The position numbers and the translations under genes are program-made. The notes beneath the pieces were generated by a model. It saw only the letters and a list, made by a program, of their open reading frames with translations, did not search any database and was not told the origin of the DNA. A stretch of DNA of 64,000 nt from G963667855 sp963667855 (lineage in GTDB: Bacteria; Planctomycetota; Phycisphaerae; UBA1845). Within the stretch, counting starts at the first letter, position 1, and every line of letters begins with the position of its first letter. Below, one piece after another: positions 42,450-50,303 of the stretch. The stretch is taken from positions 137,913 to 201,912 of the forward strand of contig CAXXKI010000020.1 in NCBI GenBank assembly GCA_963667855.2, written 5' to 3'.

Positions 42450-43104
42450 ATGCGCACTGCGCGTAAACGTCTCCAACCGTGGCACAAATCGGAGTCCAGA
42501 ACCCCCCCTTGCGACGGCGGACATTCTCAAAACCAGCATCGCGGAAAAACCCATCTATCTCCGACCAGGGAGCGTGATAGATTCCCCCCTCCACCTTGTG
42601 GATAATAACATCGAAAGCCACCCAGCCTACCGTATTATCCCTGAAACCATCGATCAAGACGAACATTCCGCCAGATTTGATCAGACGCCGAATACCTTTA
42701 ACCACGCCCGGTTGATTGGGATAATGGTGAAAGGAATTCGAGCAGGTAACTACATCAAACGTGGCGTCCTTAAACGGCAAAAATTCGCTGTCAGCCGCCG
42801 TGAATACCGATTTATAGTGCAAATCAGCTTTGCGGGTTTTCTCGGTCGCCCGACTGCACATTAATGGTGAATAATCCAATCCAACTACCTGCACAGGCCA
42901 ATCGGAATGAGCGAGCATCGACGCCAATTCCCCCGTTCCGCAGCCAATATCCAGCACTCGAAACGGTTTCTGATTGCGATCAAACCATTTCGCGATCTCC
43001 TCCATCAACAGAAGGTATGACGGGCGGAAAAGAAAATGATGCAGAAATGATCGGTCGTATGAATGAGCCCACTCCTCGAACTGCTTCCGGGCGCGATCCT
43101 TCAT
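42448..43104 (-). CDS. class I SAM-dependent methyltransferase
   Basis: A 218-residue methyltransferase. It begins ARKQFEEWAHSYDRSFLHHF, followed by motif I VLDIGCGTGELASMLAHS, VVGLDYSPLMCSRA, the motif FDVVTCSNSFHHYPN and IKSGGMFVLIDGFRDN. The FHH motif is shared with UbiE/Coq5-like and Methyltransf_11 enzymes. The acceptor is unknown. The ATG at 43104 has AGGA eight bases upstream; a TTG at 43143 with AAAGGG is an alternative. It lies downstream of mnmE on the same strand. Confidence 0.8.
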   Translation of the reverse strand: MKDRARKQFEEWAHSYDRSFLHHFLFRPSYLLLMEEIAKWFDRNQKPFRVLDIGCGTGELASMLAHSDWPVQVVGLDYSPLMCSRATEKTRKADLHYKSVFTAADSEFLPFKDATFDVVTCSNSFHHYPNQPGVVKGIRRLIKSGGMFVLIDGFRDNTVGWVAFDVIIHKVEGGIYHAPWSEIDGFFRDAGFENVRRRKGGFWTPICATVGDVYAQCA

Positions 43105-43204
43105 CGCCGAATCCTGAGAGCTGGATTGAGACACTTCGGGCAAGTGACTACCCTTTCAATATTTACCAACCGGCAATACCGTTTTCGCCGGATAAGTTTT
43201 ATCC

Positions 43205-44629
43205 TTATTTACCGATACAGAAGGAAGCAAAAATCCTTCCCAGCAAGTCTTCCGTGGTCACCGTTCCGCTTATCGCACCCAGGGCATCGAGCGCTTCGCG
43301 CAACTCCATGGCCACAATCTCGGCCACATCGAGAATATCATCAGTAGTGGACAGTATATCCAGGCAATGATCAAGAGCCTCCCTGGCTTCGGCCAGCGCC
43401 ATTCGCTGCCGACTGGAAATAACCACGCCCACGTCATCACTGCCCGCAGAGTCGTCCAATCCGCCGACAGACATTAACTGTTCAGTGATAGCATTCTTAA
43501 GAGAATCGATCCCCTGCCCGCTGGTCGCACTTACCGGGCAGACCGGCCCGACGTCAGCCGCTTCCAGCACCGCGCACCGTTTACGCATGGTGCCATCGTC
43601 AATCTGATCCACTTTTGTGGCTATAACCATCGTCCTTGTTTTTGCCAATCCAGCCATGGAACGAACCTGCTGCGGATCAACGGCAAGCGAAGCATCAAAA
43701 ACAACGCACACCAGGTCCACTTCGCCCGCGATTTCAATCGCCTTCGCCCTGCCTAGAGTTATCACTTCGTCAGGTTCATCGTTCACTCCGGCGGCATCCA
43801 GCAAAACCACCTCCTGCCGGCCAAGGCGAACCGGAGCGGATAGAATATCTCTGGTCGTACCGGAAACGGCGGACGCTATCGCCCTGTCCATTCCGGATAG
43901 CGTATTCAGCAATGTACTTTTTCCAACATTTGGCGGACCGAGCAGAAGAACGCAGGGCAGCACGTCGAATCGCCTGGACTTCTCGGCCGCGTCGATAATT
44001 CTCGCCAGACTGCCGTGGAGCGAGACAAGCCGCTCGGCGAGTACCGAGTGACTTATGAAATCAATAGGCTCTTCCGCAAAATCAATATCGGCCACAACCA
44101 GCGAGGTCAGTTCCGCCAGCTCATCCTGCCAACCCATTACGGTTTTCGCAAGATCGCCACGCATCATCTTCCGCGCCGCACGAAGCTGGGCGTCACTGCG
44201 CGCGTTGATCGTCGAAGCAACCGCTTCCGCCTCCACCAGGTTCATACTTCCCGATAAAAAAGCCCGGGCGGTAAACTCTCCCGGTTCCGCCGGACGGGCA
44301 CCGGCCGACAGGCACTTCTCCACCAGCATATCCAGTACCGCCGGAGAACCGACCGTATGCAATTCGACCAGATCCTGCCGAGTATAACTCCGCGGCTCCC
44401 GGAACAGGTACAGGGTGGTCTCAACCTCACAAAGCGGATCGTCGAAAATCACTTTTCCGCGATGAGTAGTGAAACCGGAATAATCCGTAATCGAGCTACC
44501 ATCGTTCCGAGTAAAAAAACCACAGGCAATAGAAACGGATTCCGGACCTGACATGCGGACCAAACCGCGGGCAGCACAACCCGGTGCCGAAGAGATCGCT
44601 ACAATTGTATCATCAATAACCGAATACAT
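43205..44629 (-). CDS. mnmE: tRNA modification GTPase MnmE
   Basis: A 474-residue MnmE, which with MnmG makes the cmnm5 modification at U34 of certain tRNAs. The N-terminal tetrahydrofolate domain begins YSVIDDTIVAISSAPG, with LVELHTVGSPAVLDML and PGEFTARAFLSGSMNLVEAEA. The G domain has P-loop LLLGPPNVGKSTLLN, SGTTRDI and LLDAAG. The protein ends with the family-invariant FCIGK containing the catalytic Cys. The ATG at 44629 matches family starts; a TTG 42 bases upstream with AGGA is possible. Divergent from trpD. Confidence 0.95.
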   Translation of the reverse strand: MYSVIDDTIVAISSAPGCAARGLVRMSGPESVSIACGFFTRNDGSSITDYSGFTTHRGKVIFDDPLCEVETTLYLFREPRSYTRQDLVELHTVGSPAVLDMLVEKCLSAGARPAEPGEFTARAFLSGSMNLVEAEAVASTINARSDAQLRAARKMMRGDLAKTVMGWQDELAELTSLVVADIDFAEEPIDFISHSVLAERLVSLHGSLARIIDAAEKSRRFDVLPCVLLLGPPNVGKSTLLNTLSGMDRAIASAVSGTTRDILSAPVRLGRQEVVLLDAAGVNDEPDEVITLGRAKAIEIAGEVDLVCVVFDASLAVDPQQVRSMAGLAKTRTMVIATKVDQIDDGTMRKRCAVLEAADVGPVCPVSATSGQGIDSLKNAITEQLMSVGGLDDSAGSDDVGVVISSRQRMALAEAREALDHCLDILSTTDDILDVAEIVAMELREALDALGAISGTVTTEDLLGRIFASFCIGK

Positions 44630-44776
44630 GCCTGTCCCAGTTGCTGCCAGCCGTTCCTTGACACTGCTCAATAGCAGTCCTATCGTGAATTAATCATCAT
44701 TATGGAGACACCACTCGCATGGTCAATGTTGTCGTTTACATCACGACTTGGCGGGGGAATACAAGATCGGAATCCA

Positions 44777-45787
44777 GTGAAAGCGATACTTAAACAAATT
44801 CTCGCCCGGGAAAACCTGAGTCAGCAGCAGGCTTACGAAGTTTTTTCAGAAGTGATGGCCGGTGAGGTGGATGCTCCAACCCTGGGAGCGATGTTATGCG
44901 GACTTTCCTCCAAAGGTGAACATGTAAATGAACTGGTCGGTGCCGCCCGAGCCATGCGAGAGGCCGCCACCCGCGTACACTGTGACCGATCCAGCCTCGA
45001 TACCTGCGGTACCGGTGGCGATGGAATCAACACCTTCAACGTGTCCACGACGGCGGCGATAATAGCGTCCGCCGCTGGCACCGTAGTGGCCAAACATGGC
45101 AACCGCACCAATACCCGGGTGAGCGGCAGCGCCGAAGTACTCCACAACCTGGGCGTGAACATCGAAGCTGACGTACCGACGCTGGAAAAGTGCCTGGCCG
45201 AGATAGATATCGCTTTCCTTTACGCCCTGAAACTCCATCCAGCAATGAAACACGCCGCCCCCGTGCGCAAGGCCCTTGGCGTTAGGACCATCTTCAACCT
45301 GCTCGGACCTCTATCCAATCCGGCCGGTGCTGAGTACCAAATCCTCGGTGTCAGCCGGGAAAAACACATTGACCTGATAGCGGAAGCGTTATTGGAATTA
45401 GGGGCCAAACGAGCCTGGGTAGTTCACGGTACCGACGGGTTGTGCGATCTGACGATTACCGGAACAACCCGGATTGCGGAAATCAAAAATGGAACCATTA
45501 CAAGGTTCGACCTCGAACCTGCCGACGCCGGATTAGCCAAAGGAACCCTGGCCGATCTCACTGTGGGGTCGGCGAAAGAGAGCGCTGAAGTGGTCAGAAG
45601 CATACTTTCAGGGAAAACAGGTCCAACCCGGGACCACGCCGTATTGAATGCGGCCGCCGCTCTGGTGGTTTACGGACTGGCCGAGGATATCCGCAACGGA
45701 GCGGAACTGGCGGCAAAAACAATCGACAGCGGTGCCGCCCAAGATAAACTGGACGCCCTGGCAAGCTTAAGCAGCAAAACTGAATAG
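44777..45787 (+). CDS. trpD: anthranilate phosphoribosyltransferase
   Basis: A 336-residue TrpD joining PRPP to anthranilate in tryptophan synthesis. The PRPP-binding motif DTCGTGGDGINTFNVSTTAA, KHGNRTNTRVSGSAEVL, LYALKLHPAMKHAAPVRKAL and RTIFNLLGPLSNPAGA are intact. The GTG at 44777 (VKAILKQILARENLSQQQAY) is chosen because it aligns with the family N-terminus; an upstream in-frame ATG at 44702 would add 25 residues and has no Shine-Dalgarno. No other trp gene is adjacent. Confidence 0.93.
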   Translation: MKAILKQILARENLSQQQAYEVFSEVMAGEVDAPTLGAMLCGLSSKGEHVNELVGAARAMREAATRVHCDRSSLDTCGTGGDGINTFNVSTTAAIIASAAGTVVAKHGNRTNTRVSGSAEVLHNLGVNIEADVPTLEKCLAEIDIAFLYALKLHPAMKHAAPVRKALGVRTIFNLLGPLSNPAGAEYQILGVSREKHIDLIAEALLELGAKRAWVVHGTDGLCDLTITGTTRIAEIKNGTITRFDLEPADAGLAKGTLADLTVGSAKESAEVVRSILSGKTGPTRDHAVLNAAAALVVYGLAEDIRNGAELAAKTIDSGAAQDKLDALASLSSKTE

Positions 45788-46177
45788 CCACGATAGCCAA
45801 AACCATTGGGGGGCGGGCAGGATGCCGGCCTGGCCGTTAATAAGAAGTTAAATACGAAAATAACAATAAAAATCCGCAAGCCAACAAATCTGTAGGCCGG
45901 GCCAACAGGCCACCGCCGTAAACATCTATTCTGATTATTAATCCTTCAAAAGCCCTATATTAGCCAGGCTGCCCGGTTTTTCGTTACGACCTGATGAATC
46001 TAATTTGAGATTTCAAATTTCAAATCCATAACGCCGAAACCTTCCCGCATTATCAATAGAAACGCGAAACTCAGACCGGCAGATAGGGGCGAAAGACCCG
46101 ACAAAACACAAATCAAGGTTAAACCAACCGCCCAACGCCAACCAATACCTGACCACCACCCCAAAAAACCAAAAGGA
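45788..46177. other. intergenic region with REP-like palindromes
   Basis: Holds an imperfect GC-rich palindrome of the GGCGGGCAGGATGCCGGCC type at 45811-45830 and a degenerate TGTAGGCCGGGCCAACAGGC element at 45891-45910. Near 46003-46026 is an A+T-rich self-complementary stretch (TTTGAGATTTCAAATTTCAA). A small hydrophobic frame at 46000-46206 is listed separately. Confidence 0.5.
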
Positions 46178-46206
46178 TCATTCACAATCAAGATACCCCA
46201 GAGCAC
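46000..46206 (-). CDS. possible small membrane protein
   Basis: A 68-residue hydrophobic frame whose GTG start overlaps the last 29 bases of the sulfatase-like gene. It has a Trp-rich first half (FGFLGWWSGIGWRWAVGL) and one or two helices (LTLICVLSGLSPLSAGLSFA). Its last residues come from the A+T-rich repeat stretch, which argues against it. Overlap-coupled small membrane proteins exist, but nothing else supports this one. Confidence 0.25.
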   Translation of the reverse strand: MLWGILIVNDPFGFLGWWSGIGWRWAVGLTLICVLSGLSPLSAGLSFAFLLIMREGFGVMDLKFEISN

Positions 46207-47596
46207 AAAGACGTTCCCGCTCCTCCGGCGTCAATGTAACAGCATCACCACTTAAGCTATTTCTCAATGCAAGCTGTTCCAGCAGCACGGTCAGATTCCT
46301 GGTCATTGCCGATGCGATTCCCGGCTTGCTCATCAGCAGATTGTTTTTTTCACCAGGATCCTCCTCCAGGTCATACAGGCAATACCCGGACGGAAGCCTT
46401 ATGAGTTTATGTTTCCCCTCATTAAGAGAAAAAAGCAAAGGCCCCCACATATTCCCCTCGCTCAAAACAGCCCGTTCCAACAACGGCGATCCGCCCATCG
46501 CCGGCAGCAAGGTCTGCCCGGAAAAGTCACTGGGAATTTCAACCCCGGCCAGGTCACAAAGCGTGGGTGCCACATCCACAAGCCCGACCAGTTGATCTAC
46601 AACCATCCCCTTGGGAATATCAAAGCCGGCCAGAATCAGCGGCACATGGAGCAATTCCTGATACACCGTGTGCCCGTGCTCAAAACCGCCATGATCGAAA
46701 AACTCCTCACCGTGATCCGCAGTTACCGCTATAACGGTTTTTCTCCCGGAATCCTGCCTATGAACGAAATCCAGCAGGCGGCCCACTTCCCGATCCACAT
46801 AAGCGACCTCCCCGTTATACAACTTCTCCAACCGCTTGACGGTGGCTTTGTCCAGTCGGGTCTTATTCTGCCGAACGGACATCATGTCATCCTGGTTCCC
46901 GAACTTGAGACAATCGGAACCACGATCGAGCGGATCGGCGAACCTCTCCCGAAATTCATCCGGAGGCAGATATATCAAGTGCGGATCAAAATAATGCACT
47001 ACCATAAAATATGGTTTATCACCAACTGATTTCAACCATTTCAAAGCGGCGTCTGTGGTTGATGCCGCCGAGCGCATGCGAGTGTTAGTAGTCCCCTTGA
47101 AATAATCAACATGCTCGAATCCCCTGGTCAAACCGAATTTTTCCGAAAGGAAGAACACGTTCATCACCGCCCCCGTTTCGTAGCCGGCGTTTGTGAACAC
47201 CTCAGCCAGAGTCGCAACGCGATCAGACAGGGAGGTGAATTGCCCAATCGCACCACCTGCACCGTGAACAACAGGCGGATTCGACGTAAACAGCGACGCG
47301 ATTGCCGGCAGCGTCCAGGGAGCATGGGAATTGGCATTTGTGAAGCGAATTCCAGACGCGGCCAACTTATCCAGGTTTGCCGTAATACCCAATTCGCTTC
47401 CGTAACATCCGAAACGGTCCGCCCGAGTCGTATCCATTATGACCAGCAGGACGGCAGGCCGGTCCGACATATCGTCCCCACTCGCCTTTTCTTCCTGCGA
47501 CCTCGCACAACCGGCAACAGACAACCACAAACAAGCCAATAAGCAAATTGCGCAAAAACGAAAAGCAACTTTTAAGCCGGCTATACCAACAGTCAT
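46178..47596 (-). CDS. sulfatase-superfamily lipoprotein with Thr nucleophile
   Basis: A 472-residue alkaline-phosphatase-superfamily lipoprotein. A hydrophobic signal ends in the lipobox LWLSVAGC. The metal-binding strand is VLLVIMDTTRADRFGCYG, and the late ligands are TADHGEEFFDHGGFEHGHT. At the position where true sulfatases carry Cys or Ser in CxPxR, the sequence is HAPWTLPAIASLFTS, so the nucleophile is probably Thr, as in phosphoglycerol-transferase-like members. It is therefore more likely a phosphodiesterase or phosphotransferase than a sulfatase. The ATG at 47596 has AAGGGA eight bases upstream. It stands alone downstream of the two-component genes. Confidence 0.82.
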   Translation of the reverse strand: MTVGIAGLKVAFRFCAICLLACLWLSVAGCARSQEEKASGDDMSDRPAVLLVIMDTTRADRFGCYGSELGITANLDKLAASGIRFTNANSHAPWTLPAIASLFTSNPPVVHGAGGAIGQFTSLSDRVATLAEVFTNAGYETGAVMNVFFLSEKFGLTRGFEHVDYFKGTTNTRMRSAASTTDAALKWLKSVGDKPYFMVVHYFDPHLIYLPPDEFRERFADPLDRGSDCLKFGNQDDMMSVRQNKTRLDKATVKRLEKLYNGEVAYVDREVGRLLDFVHRQDSGRKTVIAVTADHGEEFFDHGGFEHGHTVYQELLHVPLILAGFDIPKGMVVDQLVGLVDVAPTLCDLAGVEIPSDFSGQTLLPAMGGSPLLERAVLSEGNMWGPLLFSLNEGKHKLIRLPSGYCLYDLEEDPGEKNNLLMSKPGIASAMTRNLTVLLEQLALRNSLSGDAVTLTPEERERLCALGYLDCE

Positions 47597-47780
47597 TCCC
47601 AGGATCCCTTGAAAAGCAGCCTGTAATCTCTTCAGCAATAATAAATACTAACCATAAGCATCCATCATTACCAATGAAAGCTTTCCGGATCAGCTGCAAG
47701 TACGTTTGCAACCCTGAAAAGCGAACTACATCTGCAATTGTACAGAACCTGACTACCAGATAAGAACAATCGATTTGAGT

Positions 47781-49391
47781 TTATTCATTCCCATACGAAG
47801 CCGGGGGAAAAATAAGTGTAAGTTTGAACCAGTTATCCTCATTCACCGTCGCTTCAACTTCACCTCCCATCGCCAGCATAGCCCGACGAACCAGAGTCAA
47901 TCCCAAACCGCAGTTGAACCGGCTTTTATGTCGAGCAGGATCGGCTCGCCAGAAACGCTCGAACACCTGTTGTATTTTCTCCTTTTCCAACAGGCATCCC
48001 GAATTCACCACAGTCATCACACACTTTGCGCCGCCATGCCACAGTTCAACAACAACACTGGTATCGTTCAAAGCGTATTCGGCCGCATTAGAGAGAACAT
48101 TTGATAAAACCAATTCAAGAAGTCGCGCATCGGAGTAAACCACAGCTTCCGGCAAACAACGATCATCCAACTCAATACCGCGTTGCTCCGCCAGCACCTG
48201 AACCTGCTTCCACTGGTCAGCTATCGCGGGCTTAAGCAGGATAGCATCCAATTCCGGTTTTACCTGCCCCGCTTCCAAACGCGCCAGAACCAGCAGTTTC
48301 TCGATAATCCCCTGCAAAGCGATAATCGTATCGCCCACCTCAAGTAACGCGTTGCGATATTCCTGCGGATCGCGAATCCGTTTCAAGGTCACTTCCACAA
48401 TGGTACGGATTTCCGCCACCGGAGTTCGCAACTCGTGGGCAATATCAGCGGTAAGCATGCGTTCCCGCTCAAAAGCCTCGTCCAATCTGCCGAGCAATTC
48501 ATTGAATTGAAAAACCACCGGTTCGATTTCCTTGGGAACACCATTATCCGCCAGGCGATCCTTCAAACCGGTTTCATCCATCGCCTCGATCTCCCTGGCG
48601 ACAGTTTCCAGCGGAAGCATGCTTCGCCCCGTAACAAACCAGATCACACCACCGGAAATGAGAATCGTGCCGACCGCGGTCAACGTAAGCAACAGGGAAA
48701 GGAAACTTAGTTGATTTTCGATTTCATCAGTGGAAGCAGCCACCGCAATATCCAGGTTAGCCGGAGCCGATAGCATTCTCGGCACAAGGTTCCGCGTAAT
48801 CGACGAAACATGTATACCGATTACTCGCCCTCGCGAATTATCCGGCATAATCGTGGCTTGAAAAACTGGTTTACCCTGAGTTGTCCTTATACGTGGAAGA
48901 TCTACTTCTTCAAGCAAAGGAGAACGGATTACCAGATTCCCATGCTCTGCAGTTTCCCAATCACCTCCTCTGCCGTCAGCAGGCGGTGGACGCAGCATAT
49001 GAAATCGTTCCGAATCAGGCTCTACCTCGTTTTCCCATGACGGTATACCATAAGGCTCAGCCGCTGGCCCGAACTCATCCCCCTCAGAAAACCCCTCGAA
49101 CCTGGAAGGAGGGACATCGATAGGCCGGTCACTCCAGATCTGGTAAATAGCCCCCTCACGTATGCTCCCGGCCGATAGCTTCTTCAACGCCTCAGTATCA
49201 AACCAGTTTCCATGCGGACCGTCACGAACAAGTAAAGCAATGGAGTTGGCTGTATTAAGCAGACTGTCGTCAAAAACGCAGTAAAGCTGTTGCCGCTGAA
49301 CCGTATATATAGTCGCCCCGGCCGCCACCAGCAATGCGGTGATCGTAAGAAATATCCCAAGAATGAGTCTGGATCGCAGGGATGGTCTCAT
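47781..49391 (-). CDS. sensor histidine kinase
   Basis: A 536-residue membrane histidine kinase. TM1 spans residues 9-30 and TM2 about 228-255 (SLLLTLTAVGTILISGGVIW), enclosing a roughly 200-residue periplasmic sensor domain that is Pro/Glu-rich. A HAMP linker follows. The phospho-acceptor is His319 in ADIAHELRTPVAEIR. The ATPase domain has N-box LVLSNVLSNAAEYAL and a G-box in FNCGLGLTLVRRAM. Its start overlaps the stop of the response regulator (ATGA), so the pair is translationally coupled. The signal is unknown. The Cthe_2159-like gene just upstream may be a target. Confidence 0.92.
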   Translation of the reverse strand: MRPSLRSRLILGIFLTITALLVAAGATIYTVQRQQLYCVFDDSLLNTANSIALLVRDGPHGNWFDTEALKKLSAGSIREGAIYQIWSDRPIDVPPSRFEGFSEGDEFGPAAEPYGIPSWENEVEPDSERFHMLRPPPADGRGGDWETAEHGNLVIRSPLLEEVDLPRIRTTQGKPVFQATIMPDNSRGRVIGIHVSSITRNLVPRMLSAPANLDIAVAASTDEIENQLSFLSLLLTLTAVGTILISGGVIWFVTGRSMLPLETVAREIEAMDETGLKDRLADNGVPKEIEPVVFQFNELLGRLDEAFERERMLTADIAHELRTPVAEIRTIVEVTLKRIRDPQEYRNALLEVGDTIIALQGIIEKLLVLARLEAGQVKPELDAILLKPAIADQWKQVQVLAEQRGIELDDRCLPEAVVYSDARLLELVLSNVLSNAAEYALNDTSVVVELWHGGAKCVMTVVNSGCLLEKEKIQQVFERFWRADPARHKSRFNCGLGLTLVRRAMLAMGGEVEATVNEDNWFKLTLIFPPASYGNE

Positions 49392-50062
49392 ATGTCGCCA
49401 CCCAGAACATAACCAAGACCGCGGCGAGTCTGAATCAGGCTCTTTCCACCCGACAGATTAAGCTTTCGCCGTAAGTAACTTATGTGAACATCAACAACAT
49501 TACTCATCGTCTGTTCATCAAAATCGTAAACGTGATCCCAGATTTCCGTTCGACTTACGGTTTCCCCAACTCGTCGGGCGAGATACTCAAGCAATTTGTA
49601 TTCCATCGCCCGCAATTCGATTTCCTCGCCTCCCCGCCACACCTGCCGCTTGGCCGTATTTATTCGCAAATCATCTATTTCTATAACCGAATCACTCCGA
49701 CCATAATGACGACGAATTAAAACACGTAACCGGGCAAGCAGCTCCTCAAACGCAAACGGCTTTACCAGATAATCGTCCGCACCGAGATCCAGACCTCGAA
49801 CACGATCAGAAACCGTATCTTTCGCGGTTAATATTATTACCGGATCCTCCCGTTTTGCCTCCCGAAGCTTCTGCAAAACAGTCAAACCATCCACCCCTGG
49901 TAACATCAAATCCAAAACGATCGAATCGTACGAATTGGTTTTGATGTACCATAGAGCCTCTTCGCCGCTTCCGGTGGCATCCACGGCAAAATCCGCTTCA
50001 GTCAACCCTTTTTGCAGCCAGTGACGCAGCCGATCCTGGTCTTCGACTAATAGTATCCGCAT
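49388..50062 (-). CDS. OmpR-family response regulator
   Basis: A 224-residue receiver plus winged-helix regulator. Receiver residues Glu7 and Asp8 (LLVEDQD), phospho-acceptor Asp51 (VLDLMLPG), Thr79 and Lys101 (YLVKPF) are all present. The C-terminal DNA-binding domain shows LRAMEYKLLEYLARRVGETV and SNVVDVHISYLRRKLN with the closing RRGLGYVLGG wing. It resembles the CusR/QseB/TctD group. It is co-transcribed with the histidine kinase that overlaps it by four bases. Confidence 0.95.
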   Translation of the reverse strand: MRILLVEDQDRLRHWLQKGLTEADFAVDATGSGEEALWYIKTNSYDSIVLDLMLPGVDGLTVLQKLREAKREDPVIILTAKDTVSDRVRGLDLGADDYLVKPFAFEELLARLRVLIRRHYGRSDSVIEIDDLRINTAKRQVWRGGEEIELRAMEYKLLEYLARRVGETVSRTEIWDHVYDFDEQTMSNVVDVHISYLRRKLNLSGGKSLIQTRRGLGYVLGGDI

Positions 50063-50243
50063 ACGATTCTTTCACACCGCGACATACAAAGTCGGGCTGG
50101 GTAAATCCAATATTATCAGTTGCGGTACAAATAACTCGACGACCATTATAATCGAATAAACCGTGACGTTCAGTGACTATTATTCCGTAAATCTCCAGGC
50201 CATCGGCGCGTTTTGAACTGGATCGAAAACACATCCGTTAACT

Positions 50244-50293
50244 GAAGCAGGCCGGGACGACCTTATCGGTCGTACCGGCCTATAAACTGCTTC
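50244..50293 (-). terminator. large hairpin downstream of the Cthe_2159-like gene
   Basis: Arms GGCCGGTACGACC and GGTCGTCCCGGCC (minus strand, one mismatch) around GATAA, with an outer GAAGCA/TGCTTC pairing. It begins 11 bases after the stop codon. There is no T-run, so it may terminate weakly or stabilise the mRNA end. Confidence 0.55.
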
Positions 50294-50303
50294 AAAGAGG
50301 AGT

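Noticed and set aside
44702..44776. 25-residue N-terminal extension of trpD
   Set aside because: No Shine-Dalgarno and no family counterpart; the GTG at 44777 fits TrpD length better.
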